From Streptomyces roseolus (lineage in GTDB: Bacteria; Actinomycetota; Actinomycetes; Streptomycetales; Streptomycetaceae), in assembly GCF_014649855.1 (NCBI RefSeq), contig NZ_BMTV01000008.1:221754-285753 (forward strand): a stretch of DNA of 64,000 bases, in the 5' to 3' direction. Positions 7,983-17,356 of the stretch are shown here, one piece after another (positions within the stretch are counted from its first letter, which is position 1; every line of letters starts with the position of its first letter). Both the position numbers and the translations under genes were made by a program. The notes below the pieces were generated by a model, which had not been told where the DNA came from, did no database searches, and saw only the letters and a program-made list of their open reading frames with translations.

Positions 7983-9101
7983 TCAACCCCTCGGATCCGG
8001 CCATAACCAGCGTCCCGCCCACCGGGTGACCGCCTCCTCCTCCGGGGTGCCCGCCCCGATCAGCGCGACCGCCTCGACGAGGGCGGCCAGGCCGCCGGGG
8101 TGGCGGCGGCAGGCCCGGACGATGGAGACGATGTCGGGGCGGGACGCCCCGAACCGGGGGATGGAACCGGCCAGTTCGACCGGGAGCATGGTCACCACGA
8201 GCTGCCGCTGCTGCTGGTCCGCCATGCTCGGCGCGGCGGACAGCACCCCGATGAGCTCCGGCAGGGCCTCGTCCGGCACCCCCCGCTCGGCGCTCCGGGG
8301 CACGGGGACGGTGAGCAGCCGCTCGTCGCCCGCCGCGGAGACGTACCGGATGGTGGTGGGCCGCTGGCCCGCCCCGGCGACGGCCCCCGGCCCGGTGAAC
8401 CGTGCCGCCACCGTCTCCGCGAGCGCGTCCGGGTCCGGCGGCCACGGCTCCCCGTCGGCCGCGTCCAGGGCGGCGAGCGCCACCTCCGAGAACGCCCCGG
8501 TCTGCCGGACGGGGTCGTTGGCCGCCCGCCGGCCCGGACCGGCCGCGAGCAGCACGGACTGCCGGCGGCCCGGCAGCCGCTCGCCGCCCGGCGGGAGCTC
8601 GGCGGGCAGCGCCCGGGCGAAGCCCAGGTCCTCCACGAAGGTCTGGCAGGAGTCCACCAGCCAGATCTGGCGCGGGAAGCCGGGGAACAGGTCGGTGGTG
8701 AAGGCGGTCAGCCAGGCGTCCAGGTCGAGGTTGCGCCGGTCGTCCCCGGTGGCGTCGGCGTAGAAGAGCCGGCGGTGGCCCTGCGGGTCGGTGACGCCGT
8801 GTCCGCCCCAGAACACCCACAGCAGATCGCCCTCCAGGGCGGGCAGCCGGCGGGTCAGCACCTCCTGCACCGCCTCCCGCCCCGCCGGCCCCTCGGCGAC
8901 GTCGGTGGCCGGCCCGCCCGCCCCCGGCAGCGGGGCGAGGAGCAGCGAGATCCGCTCCGCCGGCACCCCGCGCCGCCGCAGCCAGGCGGTGAACCGGCGG
9001 GCGTCCGCCGCCGGCCCCGGCAGGTCCCACGCCGGTCCCGCCGCGTACCGCTCCACCCCGACGACCAGGGCGTGCGTCCGCTCCGGCCGGGCCGGCGTCA
9101 C
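7983..9101 (-). CDS. Caspase-like (C14) protease with C-terminal EAD2-like domain
   Basis: A 372-residue protein. The N-terminal caspase fold runs from about residue 8 to 250: the first strand HALVVGVERY, H101 in FWGGHG and C152 in WLVDSCQ form the expected His-Cys dyad. Residues about 270-365 (LPELIGVLSAAPSM ... IVRACRRHPGGLAALVEAV) look like effector-associated domain 2, and the same pattern occurs at the N-terminus of the VMAP protein at 17353. Homotypic EAD pairing is how caspase effectors are thought to be recruited in vWA-MoxR-VMAP systems. GTG 9101 overlaps the upstream hydrolase stop (GTGA). Residue 366 is a TTA codon (8004-8006), implying bldA dependence. Predicted cytoplasmic cysteine protease whose activation could cause cell suicide or signalling cleavage (inferred). 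Confidence 0.85.
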   Translation of the reverse strand: MTPARPERTHALVVGVERYAAGPAWDLPGPAADARRFTAWLRRRGVPAERISLLLAPLPGAGGPATDVAEGPAGREAVQEVLTRRLPALEGDLLWVFWGGHGVTDPQGHRRLFYADATGDDRRNLDLDAWLTAFTTDLFPGFPRQIWLVDSCQTFVEDLGFARALPAELPPGGERLPGRRQSVLLAAGPGRRAANDPVRQTGAFSEVALAALDAADGEPWPPDPDALAETVAARFTGPGAVAGAGQRPTTIRYVSAAGDERLLTVPVPRSAERGVPDEALPELIGVLSAAPSMADQQQRQLVVTMLPVELAGSIPRFGASRPDIVSIVRACRRHPGGLAALVEAVALIGAGTPEEEAVTRWAGRWLWPDPRG

Positions 9102-10288
9102 GGCAGCTCCGCCGCGAGCAGCCGGTACAGCTCCGGATTGCCCCAGTAGGCGCTGTGTGCCAGCGGGAAGGGCTGCCGCCCGTCGACCTCGACGTCCCGC
9201 ACCCGGCCGGGGAAGATCCCGGCGCCCAGGTAGCTCAGCAGGTCGCGGCGGTCGTACACGTTGATCCAGGGCGGCACGTGCGCGGGCAGCGGGGCGCCGG
9301 GCTCCAGGCTCGGCAGCGCCCCCAGCTCGTACAGGAACGGCGCCTGCGAGCCGACCGTGACGAGGAGCGCCACCTCCGGCAGGGCCCGCAGCACCAGCAG
9401 GTCGAGGGAGGCGATGCCGCCGAGGCTGTGCGCCAGGACCACCACCGGCGGCTCCGCGGCGGCGACGGCCGTGGCGACGGCCTCCCGGATCGCCCCGCCG
9501 CGGGCCAGGTAGAGCAGCACGTCACCGGCGGCCGGGTGGGCGGCGTCGGTCAGCGCCGACCGCCGCTTCACCGCCTGCGCCGAGGCGAGGCCGAGCACGA
9601 GCCGCCCGGCCAGCTTCCCCACCCGCCGGGTCACCGGCCCCCGGTGGGCGCCGGCGCCGTCCCCCGGGAGCAGGGCGGTGATCCGCTCCACGACGGCGTC
9701 CCGGGCGGCGCCGTCGAAGGCCTGCGGGGCGGCCGCGCGCCCGGCCGTCCGGCGCACCGCCTCGGCGGTGAACGCCCGCGCGAGCGCGTCCGGTTCGGTG
9801 GCGGCCACGGGGGACCGCAGGAAGTCCCGGCCGTCCGGGGAGGTCAGCACGGCGGCCACGGCGGCGGCGAACTCCCCGCCGATCCCCGCCGCGTCGAGCG
9901 GCCCGCGCAGGGCGTCGTCCCCGGCGAGCGCCAGGGCCGCCGCCGCGAGCGCCTCGCCCGGGGGCACCGCGCCGGGCGGCAGTTCGGCCCGCCCGCCGGG
10001 CTCCGCGGCGAGCAGCCGCAGTTCGAGCAGCGGGTCCAGATAGAGCAGGCCCCAGAACTCGACGTCCCCGCCGTCCTCCTCCGCTCCCGGCGCGGCCCGC
10101 CCGGAGCCGTACCCGGGGACCGACAGGCCGCCCGCCCGCAGGCCGGAGCCCGCGCTCCCGCCCCAGTAGCAGGGGGCGACGGCCACCTCGGGGCGGACCG
10201 CCGCGATCCCCTCCCTGACCCGCTCCAGCGAGGCGGTGTACCCCGGCTCGCGCACCCCCGTGCCGTGTACGAACAGCACCGTCGTCAC
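9098..10288 (-). CDS. Alpha/beta hydrolase co-transcribed with the caspase
   Basis: About 396 residues. The first strand VLFVHGTGVREPGY carries the oxyanion HG, and the nucleophile elbow is H-S-L-G-G in VVLAHSLGGIASLDLL. The catalytic His is probably in PFPLAHSAYWGN. I choose GTG 10288 because it has GGGGGG about 6 nt upstream and puts the hydrolase strand at the N-terminus; GTG 10342 would add an 18-residue tail. The long low-complexity Ala/Gly-rich insert (residues about 60-240) is unusual for the fold. Its stop overlaps the caspase GTG. As first gene of the effector operon it may be a second effector, such as a lipase or esterase. No EAD domain is recognisable. Substrate unknown. Confidence 0.7.
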   Translation of the reverse strand: MTTVLFVHGTGVREPGYTASLERVREGIAAVRPEVAVAPCYWGGSAGSGLRAGGLSVPGYGSGRAAPGAEEDGGDVEFWGLLYLDPLLELRLLAAEPGGRAELPPGAVPPGEALAAAALALAGDDALRGPLDAAGIGGEFAAAVAAVLTSPDGRDFLRSPVAATEPDALARAFTAEAVRRTAGRAAAPQAFDGAARDAVVERITALLPGDGAGAHRGPVTRRVGKLAGRLVLGLASAQAVKRRSALTDAAHPAAGDVLLYLARGGAIREAVATAVAAAEPPVVVLAHSLGGIASLDLLVLRALPEVALLVTVGSQAPFLYELGALPSLEPGAPLPAHVPPWINVYDRRDLLSYLGAGIFPGRVRDVEVDGRQPFPLAHSAYWGNPELYRLLAAELP

Positions 10289-10413
10289 GTGCGACCCCCC
10301 GTCCACGGCCGTCTGGGCCGAACGGCTTCCACGATAGGTCACCTGCCCGCCGGGCGGCTACACTCCGTAGGGGCCGTGCCCCCGTGGGGAGGCGGGCCGG
10401 AAGGGGTTCGCCG

Positions 10414-11781
10414 GTGAGTTCGGATTCCGTCATCACGCACGTCGTCGCGGCTCTCGCGGTGGTCGTCGCCGCCTCCTACGCGCTCGGCGCGCTCGCTCGA
10501 AGATTCGGCCAACCCCCCGTCGTGGGACAGCTGTTCGCGGGCATCGCCCTCGGTCCCAGCCTGCTCGGACTGCTCCCCGGCGGCGTCCACGAGGCGCTCT
10601 TCCCGTCCGAGATCCAGCCGATCCTGAACGCCCTCGCCCAAGTGGCGCTCATCTTCTTCCTGTTCGCCGTGGGTTACGAACTGGACCTCGGGATGCTCCG
10701 GGGGCAACGCTCCGTGACCACCGTCTCGGTGAGCGGCTTCGTCCTCCCGATGCTCCTCGGCGCCGCGATCGTGCTCCTCCTGCCCGGCCCCTTCGCCGCC
10801 GCCAACGGCGACCGGCCGACCGACCTCACCTTCCTCCTCTACATGGCGATCGCCCTGTCGGTCACCGCCGTCCCCGTCCTCGCCAGCATCATCAAGGACC
10901 AGGGCCTCGCCGGGACCAGGCCCGGCACCGTCGCCATGGCATCGGCCGGCGTCATCGACGCGCTGAGCTGGCCCGTCCTCGCCGTCGTCCTCGTCGGCGG
11001 GGTGCACGGCTCGGCCCGCGCGTGGGCCGTCAAGGCCGTCCTCCTCGTCGTCTACGTGCTGCTGATGCTCTTCGCGGTGCGCCCCCTGATGGCACGCTGG
11101 ATCGGCCGCCCCGGCACCCCCGTCTCCCGCCAGGTCCCGGTCGCCGTCACCGTCGCCCTCGCCTCCGCCTGGGCCACCAACGCCCTCGGCCTGCACGTCA
11201 TCTTCGGCGCCCTGCTCGCCGGCGTGATCATGCCCCGCAGGCCCGACGGCACCCCGGACGGACGGCTCCTGCGCCCCCTCCAGGACACCGGCGGCCTGCT
11301 GCTGCCGATGTTCTTCGCCGTCTCCGGCACGGCCGTCGTCCTCGACGGGCTGCGCTCCTCCGACCTGCTGCTCCTGACGGTGATAATCGCCGCCGCCGTG
11401 GTCGGCAAGGTGGCCGCCGGCGCGTTCGCCGCCCGGGCCGGACGGCTGCCCTGGCGCGAGTCGCTGCTGATCGGGGTGCTGCTCAACACCCGGGGCCTCA
11501 CCGAGCTGATCGTGCTCAACGTCGGCCTCCAGGCCGGGGTGATCGGCCCCCGGCTGTACGCCCTCCTGGTCGTGATGGCCCTGGTCACCACCGCCGCGGC
11601 CGGGCCGCTGATCCGGCTCCTGCGCCACCCCGCCGACCCGCTGCCCGCCCCCAGGGAGGGCCATCGCCCCGGCGGCGGCACCCCGGAGATCTGGTCCGTC
11701 CCCGAGGCGCTCCCCGGCCCCGCACCGGCGGGGCCCGTACCGGACCCGTCCGCCGGCGGCGAACCCGCGCCCCGCGCCTGA
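10414..11781 (+). CDS. Cation:proton antiporter, CPA2/Na+/H+ exchanger family
   Basis: A 455-residue polytopic membrane protein with about 12 hydrophobic segments, beginning VITHVVAALAVVVAASYAL. The exchanger signature FGQPPVVGQLFAGIALGPSLLG lies near the N-terminus and NTRGLTELIVLNVGL late in the protein, typical of KefB/CPA2-type monovalent cation:H+ antiporters. GTG 10414 has AAGGGG at about 8 nt; the frame extends 10 codons upstream without a better site. The last 60 residues are a Pro/Gly-rich cytoplasmic tail. It is the only + strand gene inside the conflict-system region and is divergent from the effector operon, with 125 bp between starts. It may be an insertion or a membrane partner of the system. 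Confidence 0.85.
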   Translation: MSSDSVITHVVAALAVVVAASYALGALARRFGQPPVVGQLFAGIALGPSLLGLLPGGVHEALFPSEIQPILNALAQVALIFFLFAVGYELDLGMLRGQRSVTTVSVSGFVLPMLLGAAIVLLLPGPFAAANGDRPTDLTFLLYMAIALSVTAVPVLASIIKDQGLAGTRPGTVAMASAGVIDALSWPVLAVVLVGGVHGSARAWAVKAVLLVVYVLLMLFAVRPLMARWIGRPGTPVSRQVPVAVTVALASAWATNALGLHVIFGALLAGVIMPRRPDGTPDGRLLRPLQDTGGLLLPMFFAVSGTAVVLDGLRSSDLLLLTVIIAAAVVGKVAAGAFAARAGRLPWRESLLIGVLLNTRGLTELIVLNVGLQAGVIGPRLYALLVVMALVTTAAAGPLIRLLRHPADPLPAPREGHRPGGGTPEIWSVPEALPGPAPAGPVPDPSAGGEPAPRA

Positions 11782-11801
11782 CCGGGCGCCGGAGACGGCG
11801 G

Positions 11802-11835
11802 AGGGCCGCCGGACCCCGACGGGTCCGGCGGCCCT
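11802..11835. terminator. Strong bidirectional terminator
   Basis: A perfect 15-bp inverted repeat (11802-11816 and 11821-11835) with a 4-nt loop CGAC, followed by TTT on the + strand. It lies 21 bp after the antiporter stop and 12 bp before the stop of the convergent NB-ARC-TPR gene, so it can serve both. Confidence 0.85.
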
Positions 11836-11846
11836 TTCCGCACCCC

Positions 11847-14800
11847 CTAGAACGGTACGGGCGCGATGTCCACGTCCGCGCGCCGGCCGCTCGCGGACGC
11901 CACCGTCGCCGGGTGCTCCTCGCCGAGCCGCTCCCGGAAGCGCGCCAGCGTCTCGGTGTGCAGCGGCGTCGCCTCCGCGTCCCGGCCGAGCGCCCGCAGG
12001 TCGAGCACCACGTTGGTGGCGCAGGCCAGGGTGGTCGGGTGCGTCTCGCCGAAGACGCCCCGCAGCAGCTCCAGGGTCCGCAGGTCGAGCGCGAGCGCCT
12101 CCTCGTGCCGGCCCTCGTCGGCGAGCAGACTGCCCATGCCGACGGCCGCCGTGAGGGTGAGGACGTGCTCCTCGCCCAGCGAGTCGCGCAGCCCCGGCAG
12201 CGCCGCGTCCAGGTGCTCCCGGGCGGCCGCGAGCTCGTCCGCCTGCCGCAGGGTGATGGCGAGGTTGACCCGCGCCGACAGGGTGTACGGGTGGTGGCCG
12301 CCGAGCTTCGCCGTGTACCGGTCGATGGTGGCCTCGGCGAGCTCCCGCGACCGCCGCAACTGGCCGTCCTGGCGCAGGTCCACCACCAGGTTGGCGGCGC
12401 AGGCGACCGCGTCCGGGTGGTCGGGTCCGTACCGGTCCACGAACTTCGACCACACCGACTCGGCCAGCGCGAGCGCCCCCTCGTGGTCGCCGGCCCGGCG
12501 GCGGCACACCGACAGGACGCGCGCGGCACCCAGGGCGGAGGGCGCGTCCTCGCCGAAGGCGGCGCTCTGCCGGGCGTAGACGTTCTCCTGGTGGGCGGCG
12601 GCCTCCAGGTAGTCACCGGTCTCGCGGATGTCGATGGACAGGCCGGTGAGGGTGTTCAGGGTGGTGGCGTGGTCCTCGCCCATGTGGAGCGCCCGCAGCC
12701 GGGCGGTCTCCGTGTCGACCGTCCGCGCCTCCTCGTACAGGCCCATCAGCCGCAGCCCGATCCCGAGGTTGTGGGCGGCCCTGAGGGTGGCCGGGTCCTC
12801 CTCGCCGAAGGCCCGCAGCGAGCGCTCGTACACCGAGCGGTCGATCTCCAGGCCGCGCGCCATCTCGGCCCGCAGCCGCAGCCCGCTGGTGAGCTGGATC
12901 AGCGCGTCGAGGGTGCCCTCGTGGTCCTCGCCCATGGTCCGGATGTACGTGTCGGCCGTCTGCTCCATCATCGCGGCGGCCTCCTGGTACTCGCCGAGCG
13001 CGCGCAGCACGAAGGCCAGCCACTTCGCCATCTGGAGCGTCTGCTGGTCCTCGGCGCCGAACTTCTCGGTCCAGATCCGCAGGGCCTCGCGGGCCATCGC
13101 GGCGGCGCCCGCGTGGTCGCCCCAGGTGTGGAGGAACTCCACCATGCCGCGGATCAGCCGGCGCACCCACGGGTCCTCGCACTCCACCGCCCGCGAGCGC
13201 GTCACGTGCGGCAGCAGCTGCTGGTAGCGCGGCCAGAGCGCCCGCGAGGTCGGGTTGTTCGGGTTGGCGTCGGCGAGCAGGAGGTGGGCCCCGTGCCGCA
13301 TGTCGGCCTGTTGCTGCGGGGACATGCGGTTGACGAGCACGGCCTGGACCAGCCGGTGCAGCTGAATGGTGTTGTGCCGGTGCTCGATGCGGGCCAGGGC
13401 GTAGATGTTGATCTCGCGGATGGCGCGGTTGAGCCGGATCGGGTCGCGCAGCGCCTCGTTCAGCTCGGGGGCGATGGTGGTGGTCCGCGCGTTGTTGAAG
13501 AACGAGCGGGAGATCGGCTCGGGGGCGAAGAAGGAGCAGACCTGGAGGAACTGGAGCGCCGCCGGGTTGCGCTGTTCGAGCTGGCGCAGCGAGACGTCCC
13601 AGGCGGCCGCGACCGACATGGGGTAGTCCGGCGACGGCACCAGTTCGAGCATCAGCTCGGCGATCTTGTCCTTGATCAGCCGCAGGTACTCGGGGACCGC
13701 CATGCCGGTGACGGCCTGCCAGGCGGCGGCCTGCTCGATGGCGAGGGGGAGGTCGCCCAGGGCCTCGGCGAGCAGGTCGGCGTCGGTGTCGCTGAGGTCG
13801 CGGGCGCGCCGGCGCAGGAGGGCCTTGCTCTCCTCGCGGGTGAAGATGTCGACGGAGAGCGTCCGGGCCACCCGGTCCCACTCCTGGTTCCGCGAGGTGA
13901 TGAGGATCTTGCCGGTGCCGCCGGTGGGGAAGTAGGGGCGGACCGCCTCCACGTTCTCGGCGTTGTCGAAGACCAGCAGCCACCGGTCGTACGGGGCGCC
14001 GCGGCGCAGTGCCTCGCGGACGGCGGGGACGGCCTGGTTGGCCTCGTTGCTGACGTTCAGGCCCATCCGCTGGGCGAGTTCGGTGAGCGCGGTCAGGATC
14101 ATCGTCGGCTGCTCGGAGGGGATCCACCAGACGATGTCGTAGTCGTGCGCGTAGCGGTAGACGTACTCGATGGCGATCTGCGACTTGCCGACGCCGCCCA
14201 TGCCGTGCAGGGCGTGCGGCAGCACCGCCGAGGTGTCGCCGGTGAGCAGCTGCTCGCGGACCTGTTCCAGGAGGTCCTCGCGGCCGACGAAGTTCGGGTT
14301 GTGCGGGGGGACGTTGCCCCAGATGGCGGGGACGGCCTGGCGCTGCCGCGGGCCCGGCCGGGCCGGGACGGGAGCGGTCACGGTGAGCGGCGGGTCCGGG
14401 CGGCGGCTGTCGCCCTCCGGCATCGCGTCGGGACTCGGCGCCGGGATCGAGGCACCCGGGGAGCCGTTGACGGTCGGGGTGTTCTCGGTCGGCTGCTGAG
14501 GAGCGGTGATGTCGGTCATGGGGCCGTCCATGTCGGGATCTACGGGGTTGGTGGGGACATCGTGGACCAAAGCGGAGGGGTCCTCCATGACGGACACTCC
14601 CGGGGAACCGCCCTCCAGGGCCGCGCTGATCCGGTTCGCCCGGCGGAGGTAGGGGCCGGACAGGGCGCGCAGGATCGCCAGTTCGACGCGGAGGAAGGGG
14701 AGGCTCTCCGGCGTCGGCGGGGCGACCGGTGTCTCCTCGGGGGTGAGGAGGGCGCCGCGCAGCCCCCGTGCCGCCTCGGAGCGGTCGCCGAAGAAGTCGG

Positions 14801-16250
14801 CGACCGAGCGGGCCACGCGTGCCGTGTCCGCGCGCATGGCGCCGGCCAGGAGCGCCTCGCGCGCCCCGGCGACGAAGTCGAGCGGCGTGGTGACGGCGGG
14901 CCCCGCGGCGGCGGGCTCCTCCACCAGCCCGCTGAGGAACAGCTCGGCCACGTGCACCGGTTGGGCCTCCGGCACGAGGCGCCGCCGCACGTCCCGGACG
15001 AGCAGCGGATCGAGGACGGCGGCGGCCAGGTGGGTCGCGAGCCGGAAGGCGGTGGGGGTGGCGTGGCTGCGGAAGCGGCGCAGCCGCTCCTGCACGCTGG
15101 GCGGGGAGGGGGCGGGCGGCGGTTCGTCGGGGGCGGGTGCGGTCCGTTCGGCCGCGCCGAGCAGCAGGACGGCGGCGGGCGTCCAGCCGGACACCTCGCC
15201 GGCCACCAGGGAGGCCCACCGGCCCAGCCAGTCGGCGTCCAGTTCGAGGACGGGGACCGGGATCCGCCAGGCGGTGGGCGGCGGGGCGAAGGGATCGCGC
15301 TCCTCGGGCGGGAAGCGTACGGCGAGTTCGTCGTTGCGGGCGGCGGGGCGCGGGCTGCGGAGCCGTACCCGCCAGGGGACGAGGGCGGTGCGGTGCCAGT
15401 CCCGCTGGGAGAGCAGATGGACCACCGCCGTCGGCCCGGCCGCCGCCCACCGCTCCAGGGCGGCCTGGCCGGCGCCGCCGCGCCACAGCGGGCCGAGGGC
15501 GTCGGTGAGGACGAGGACGATCCGGCGGCCGGTGCGGTCCACCAGTTCGGCGGGGTCGCCGCCGGCGCCGTCGTCCCCGCCCTGGCGGCGCAGGACGGCC
15601 CGGGGCCCGTCCGGGGTCTCGCGCAGGCCGAGGCGGTGGACCCGGACGTCCCGGAAGGCGCCGAGCTGTTCGGTGACGGCGGTGAGTTCGGCGACCGTCT
15701 GCTCCCAGATGGCCATGGTGGCGTGGTCGTCCACGACGAGGACCAGGTCGAAGCGGCGTTCGCCGACGGGCCGGGTGTACGGCAGCCACAGGCCGTCCTC
15801 GGCGGCCCGTTCGACGGTGGCCTCCTCGTCGAGCTCGACCTCGGTCCCGGAGGGTGCCAGCTGCCTCAGCGGCCGCAGTCGGCGGCCGATGTCCGGGGCG
15901 TCCCGCAGGTCGGGCAGCGCCTCGGCCCCGACGGGGACGGGCTGCCGGGCGTCCGCGGGGGCCGTCGTCCGGGGCGGCGGTCCGCCGGGCGGTCCGCCCG
16001 GCGGGGGAGGCGGGCCCGGCGGGCCGGGGCGGTGGTCGGGCGCCGGGTCCGCTTCCGACCGGGCGGGCCGCTCCTCGGGGAACGTACGGGAGTCGGGGGG
16101 CGGGGGGATCAGCTCGGGCGGGGTCTTGGGGCGGGGCTGCGGCGGCTCGGTGGACTCGGGGAGCGCGGCCGCGAGCTTCTGGTAGGCGTGCAGCCAGAGG
16201 ATCTCCGCCACCTCGAAGGGTTCGGGCAGGGAGCGGGCGGCGTCGTCCAT
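11847..16250 (-). CDS. fxsT: SAV_2336/vWA-like - NB-ARC - TPR protein (FxSxx-system TPR family)
   Basis: A 1467-residue multidomain STAND protein. Residues about 1-560 form a SAV_2336-type N-terminal region. Its vWA-like core starts RRFDLVLVVDDHATM (165-179), where the MIDAS DxSxS is degraded. A Pro-rich linker spans 560-650. The NB-ARC ATPase has NFVGRE (653-658), Walker A GMGGVGKS (683-690), Walker B LLVFDNAE (758-765), ITSRN, and a GLPL-like LGDLPLAIEQ (831-840). From about 1000 to 1450 there are about ten tetratricopeptide repeats of the kinesin-light-chain type (for example GEDHATTLNTL). The NB-ARC-TPR half matches FxSxx-COOH system TPR proteins. ATG 16250 shares one base with the MoxR stop (TGATG). 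Likely an ATP-gated sensor/scaffold. The ligand is unknown. Confidence 0.85.
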   Translation of the reverse strand: MDDAARSLPEPFEVAEILWLHAYQKLAAALPESTEPPQPRPKTPPELIPPPPDSRTFPEERPARSEADPAPDHRPGPPGPPPPPGGPPGGPPPRTTAPADARQPVPVGAEALPDLRDAPDIGRRLRPLRQLAPSGTEVELDEEATVERAAEDGLWLPYTRPVGERRFDLVLVVDDHATMAIWEQTVAELTAVTEQLGAFRDVRVHRLGLRETPDGPRAVLRRQGGDDGAGGDPAELVDRTGRRIVLVLTDALGPLWRGGAGQAALERWAAAGPTAVVHLLSQRDWHRTALVPWRVRLRSPRPAARNDELAVRFPPEERDPFAPPPTAWRIPVPVLELDADWLGRWASLVAGEVSGWTPAAVLLLGAAERTAPAPDEPPPAPSPPSVQERLRRFRSHATPTAFRLATHLAAAVLDPLLVRDVRRRLVPEAQPVHVAELFLSGLVEEPAAAGPAVTTPLDFVAGAREALLAGAMRADTARVARSVADFFGDRSEAARGLRGALLTPEETPVAPPTPESLPFLRVELAILRALSGPYLRRANRISAALEGGSPGVSVMEDPSALVHDVPTNPVDPDMDGPMTDITAPQQPTENTPTVNGSPGASIPAPSPDAMPEGDSRRPDPPLTVTAPVPARPGPRQRQAVPAIWGNVPPHNPNFVGREDLLEQVREQLLTGDTSAVLPHALHGMGGVGKSQIAIEYVYRYAHDYDIVWWIPSEQPTMILTALTELAQRMGLNVSNEANQAVPAVREALRRGAPYDRWLLVFDNAENVEAVRPYFPTGGTGKILITSRNQEWDRVARTLSVDIFTREESKALLRRRARDLSDTDADLLAEALGDLPLAIEQAAAWQAVTGMAVPEYLRLIKDKIAELMLELVPSPDYPMSVAAAWDVSLRQLEQRNPAALQFLQVCSFFAPEPISRSFFNNARTTTIAPELNEALRDPIRLNRAIREINIYALARIEHRHNTIQLHRLVQAVLVNRMSPQQQADMRHGAHLLLADANPNNPTSRALWPRYQQLLPHVTRSRAVECEDPWVRRLIRGMVEFLHTWGDHAGAAAMAREALRIWTEKFGAEDQQTLQMAKWLAFVLRALGEYQEAAAMMEQTADTYIRTMGEDHEGTLDALIQLTSGLRLRAEMARGLEIDRSVYERSLRAFGEEDPATLRAAHNLGIGLRLMGLYEEARTVDTETARLRALHMGEDHATTLNTLTGLSIDIRETGDYLEAAAHQENVYARQSAAFGEDAPSALGAARVLSVCRRRAGDHEGALALAESVWSKFVDRYGPDHPDAVACAANLVVDLRQDGQLRRSRELAEATIDRYTAKLGGHHPYTLSARVNLAITLRQADELAAAREHLDAALPGLRDSLGEEHVLTLTAAVGMGSLLADEGRHEEALALDLRTLELLRGVFGETHPTTLACATNVVLDLRALGRDAEATPLHTETLARFRERLGEEHPATVASASGRRADVDIAPVPF

Positions 16251-17356
16251 CAGGGTGCCCCCGACAGCCGGCGCCAGAGCGCGTCGAGCAGTTCGTCCCA
16301 GGCCTTGTCGTCGCCGCGGACGCCGGCCGTGCGCAGGTAGACGGCGTTGAGCAGCTGGTCGGCGGCGAGTCCGCCGTGGTCCCTGCTGCGCTCCACGAAC
16401 TCCCGGACCAGCCGGTCGTGGCGGCCTTCGTGGTCCTGGAAGTGGGCGGTGACCATGGCGGCGAGCTGGTCCTCGCGGGGCGGCGAGACGTCGAGGCGGA
16501 CGCAGCGGCGGAGGAAGGCGGGCGGGAACTGCCGCTCGCCGTTGCTGGTGATGACGATGAAGGGGAAGGCCCGGCAGCGGACCAGGCCGTCGACCACGGG
16601 GACGGTGCCGTCGGGGTCGTCGGTGTGGACGTGGGAGACCGGCTCCCGGCGGCGGGCGCGGACCAGTTCGGGGATGGTGTACGTGCCGTTGTCCAGCACG
16701 TGCAGGAGGTCGTTGGGCAGGTCGATGTCGCTCTTGTCCAGCTCGTCGATGAGCAGGACGCGCGGCAGTTCGTACGGCAGCAGGGCGGTGCCGAGCGGCC
16801 CGAGACGGATGAAGTCGCCGATCCTGGCGCCGGGTTCGGCCCCCGGTTCCGGGTCCGCCCCGGGCGCGGGGTCCGGGGCGGCGGCGGGCCTGAGGTGGCC
16901 GAGGGAGGCCTGGGCGCGGCCGATGGCGTCGTACTCGTACAGGCCGGAGCGCAGGGTGCTGCGCGAGGTGATGCCCCAGTGCAGGACGCGCCCGAGGCCC
17001 AGTTCGCGGGCGACCAGATAGGCGAGGGTGGACTTGCCGATGCCGGGGCGGCCGGTCACCAGGAGCGGCCGGCGCAGCAGCAGCGCGGTGTTGACCAGGT
17101 CGATGTCGTGGGCGTCCTGCCGCGGGGTGGCACGGCCGGCGGGGCCGAGCCTGCGGTCGGTCTCGGCGCTGTCCGCCGGCACCGGGGGCAGCACGGGGCC
17201 GCCGTCGAAGCTCCGCCAGCCGGGTGGCTTCGGCAGCACGTCGCCGAGCCGGATGTCGGCCAGCGGCTGCCCGGTGCCCCGGTAGATCCACCAGCTGCGG
17301 CTGGTCACGGGGCCTGTGGTCCGGCCGTCCCCGGCCGGGTGGTGGACACCGCTCAT
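16250..17356 (-). CDS. MoxR-type AAA+ ATPase of a VMAP system
   Basis: A 368-residue AAA+ ATPase. Walker A GRPGIGKST is at residues 102-110, Walker B VLLIDELDK at 200-208, sensor 1 in FIVITSNGER, and an arginine finger candidate in FPPAFLRRC. A C-terminal helical lid follows. A Pro/Gly/Glu-rich insert (about 157-178) interrupts the ATPase before the pore loop region. MoxR proteins act as chaperone-like remodelers of vWA partners. Here ATG 17356 overlaps the VMAP stop (ATGA), and its own stop overlaps the vWA/NB-ARC gene start, so the three are made in equal measure. This is the second member of the predicted vWA-MoxR-VMAP ternary complex. Confidence 0.87.
   Translation of the reverse strand: MSGVHHPAGDGRTTGPVTSRSWWIYRGTGQPLADIRLGDVLPKPPGWRSFDGGPVLPPVPADSAETDRRLGPAGRATPRQDAHDIDLVNTALLLRRPLLVTGRPGIGKSTLAYLVARELGLGRVLHWGITSRSTLRSGLYEYDAIGRAQASLGHLRPAAAPDPAPGADPEPGAEPGARIGDFIRLGPLGTALLPYELPRVLLIDELDKSDIDLPNDLLHVLDNGTYTIPELVRARRREPVSHVHTDDPDGTVPVVDGLVRCRAFPFIVITSNGERQFPPAFLRRCVRLDVSPPREDQLAAMVTAHFQDHEGRHDRLVREFVERSRDHGGLAADQLLNAVYLRTAGVRGDDKAWDELLDALWRRLSGAP

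Noticed and set aside
11022..16340. 1772-codon open frame on the + strand opposite the NB-ARC-TPR gene
   Set aside because: Composition is Arg/Gly/Val/Pro-rich with no domains. It is the usual GC-driven antisense shadow of a gene with strong third-position GC bias.
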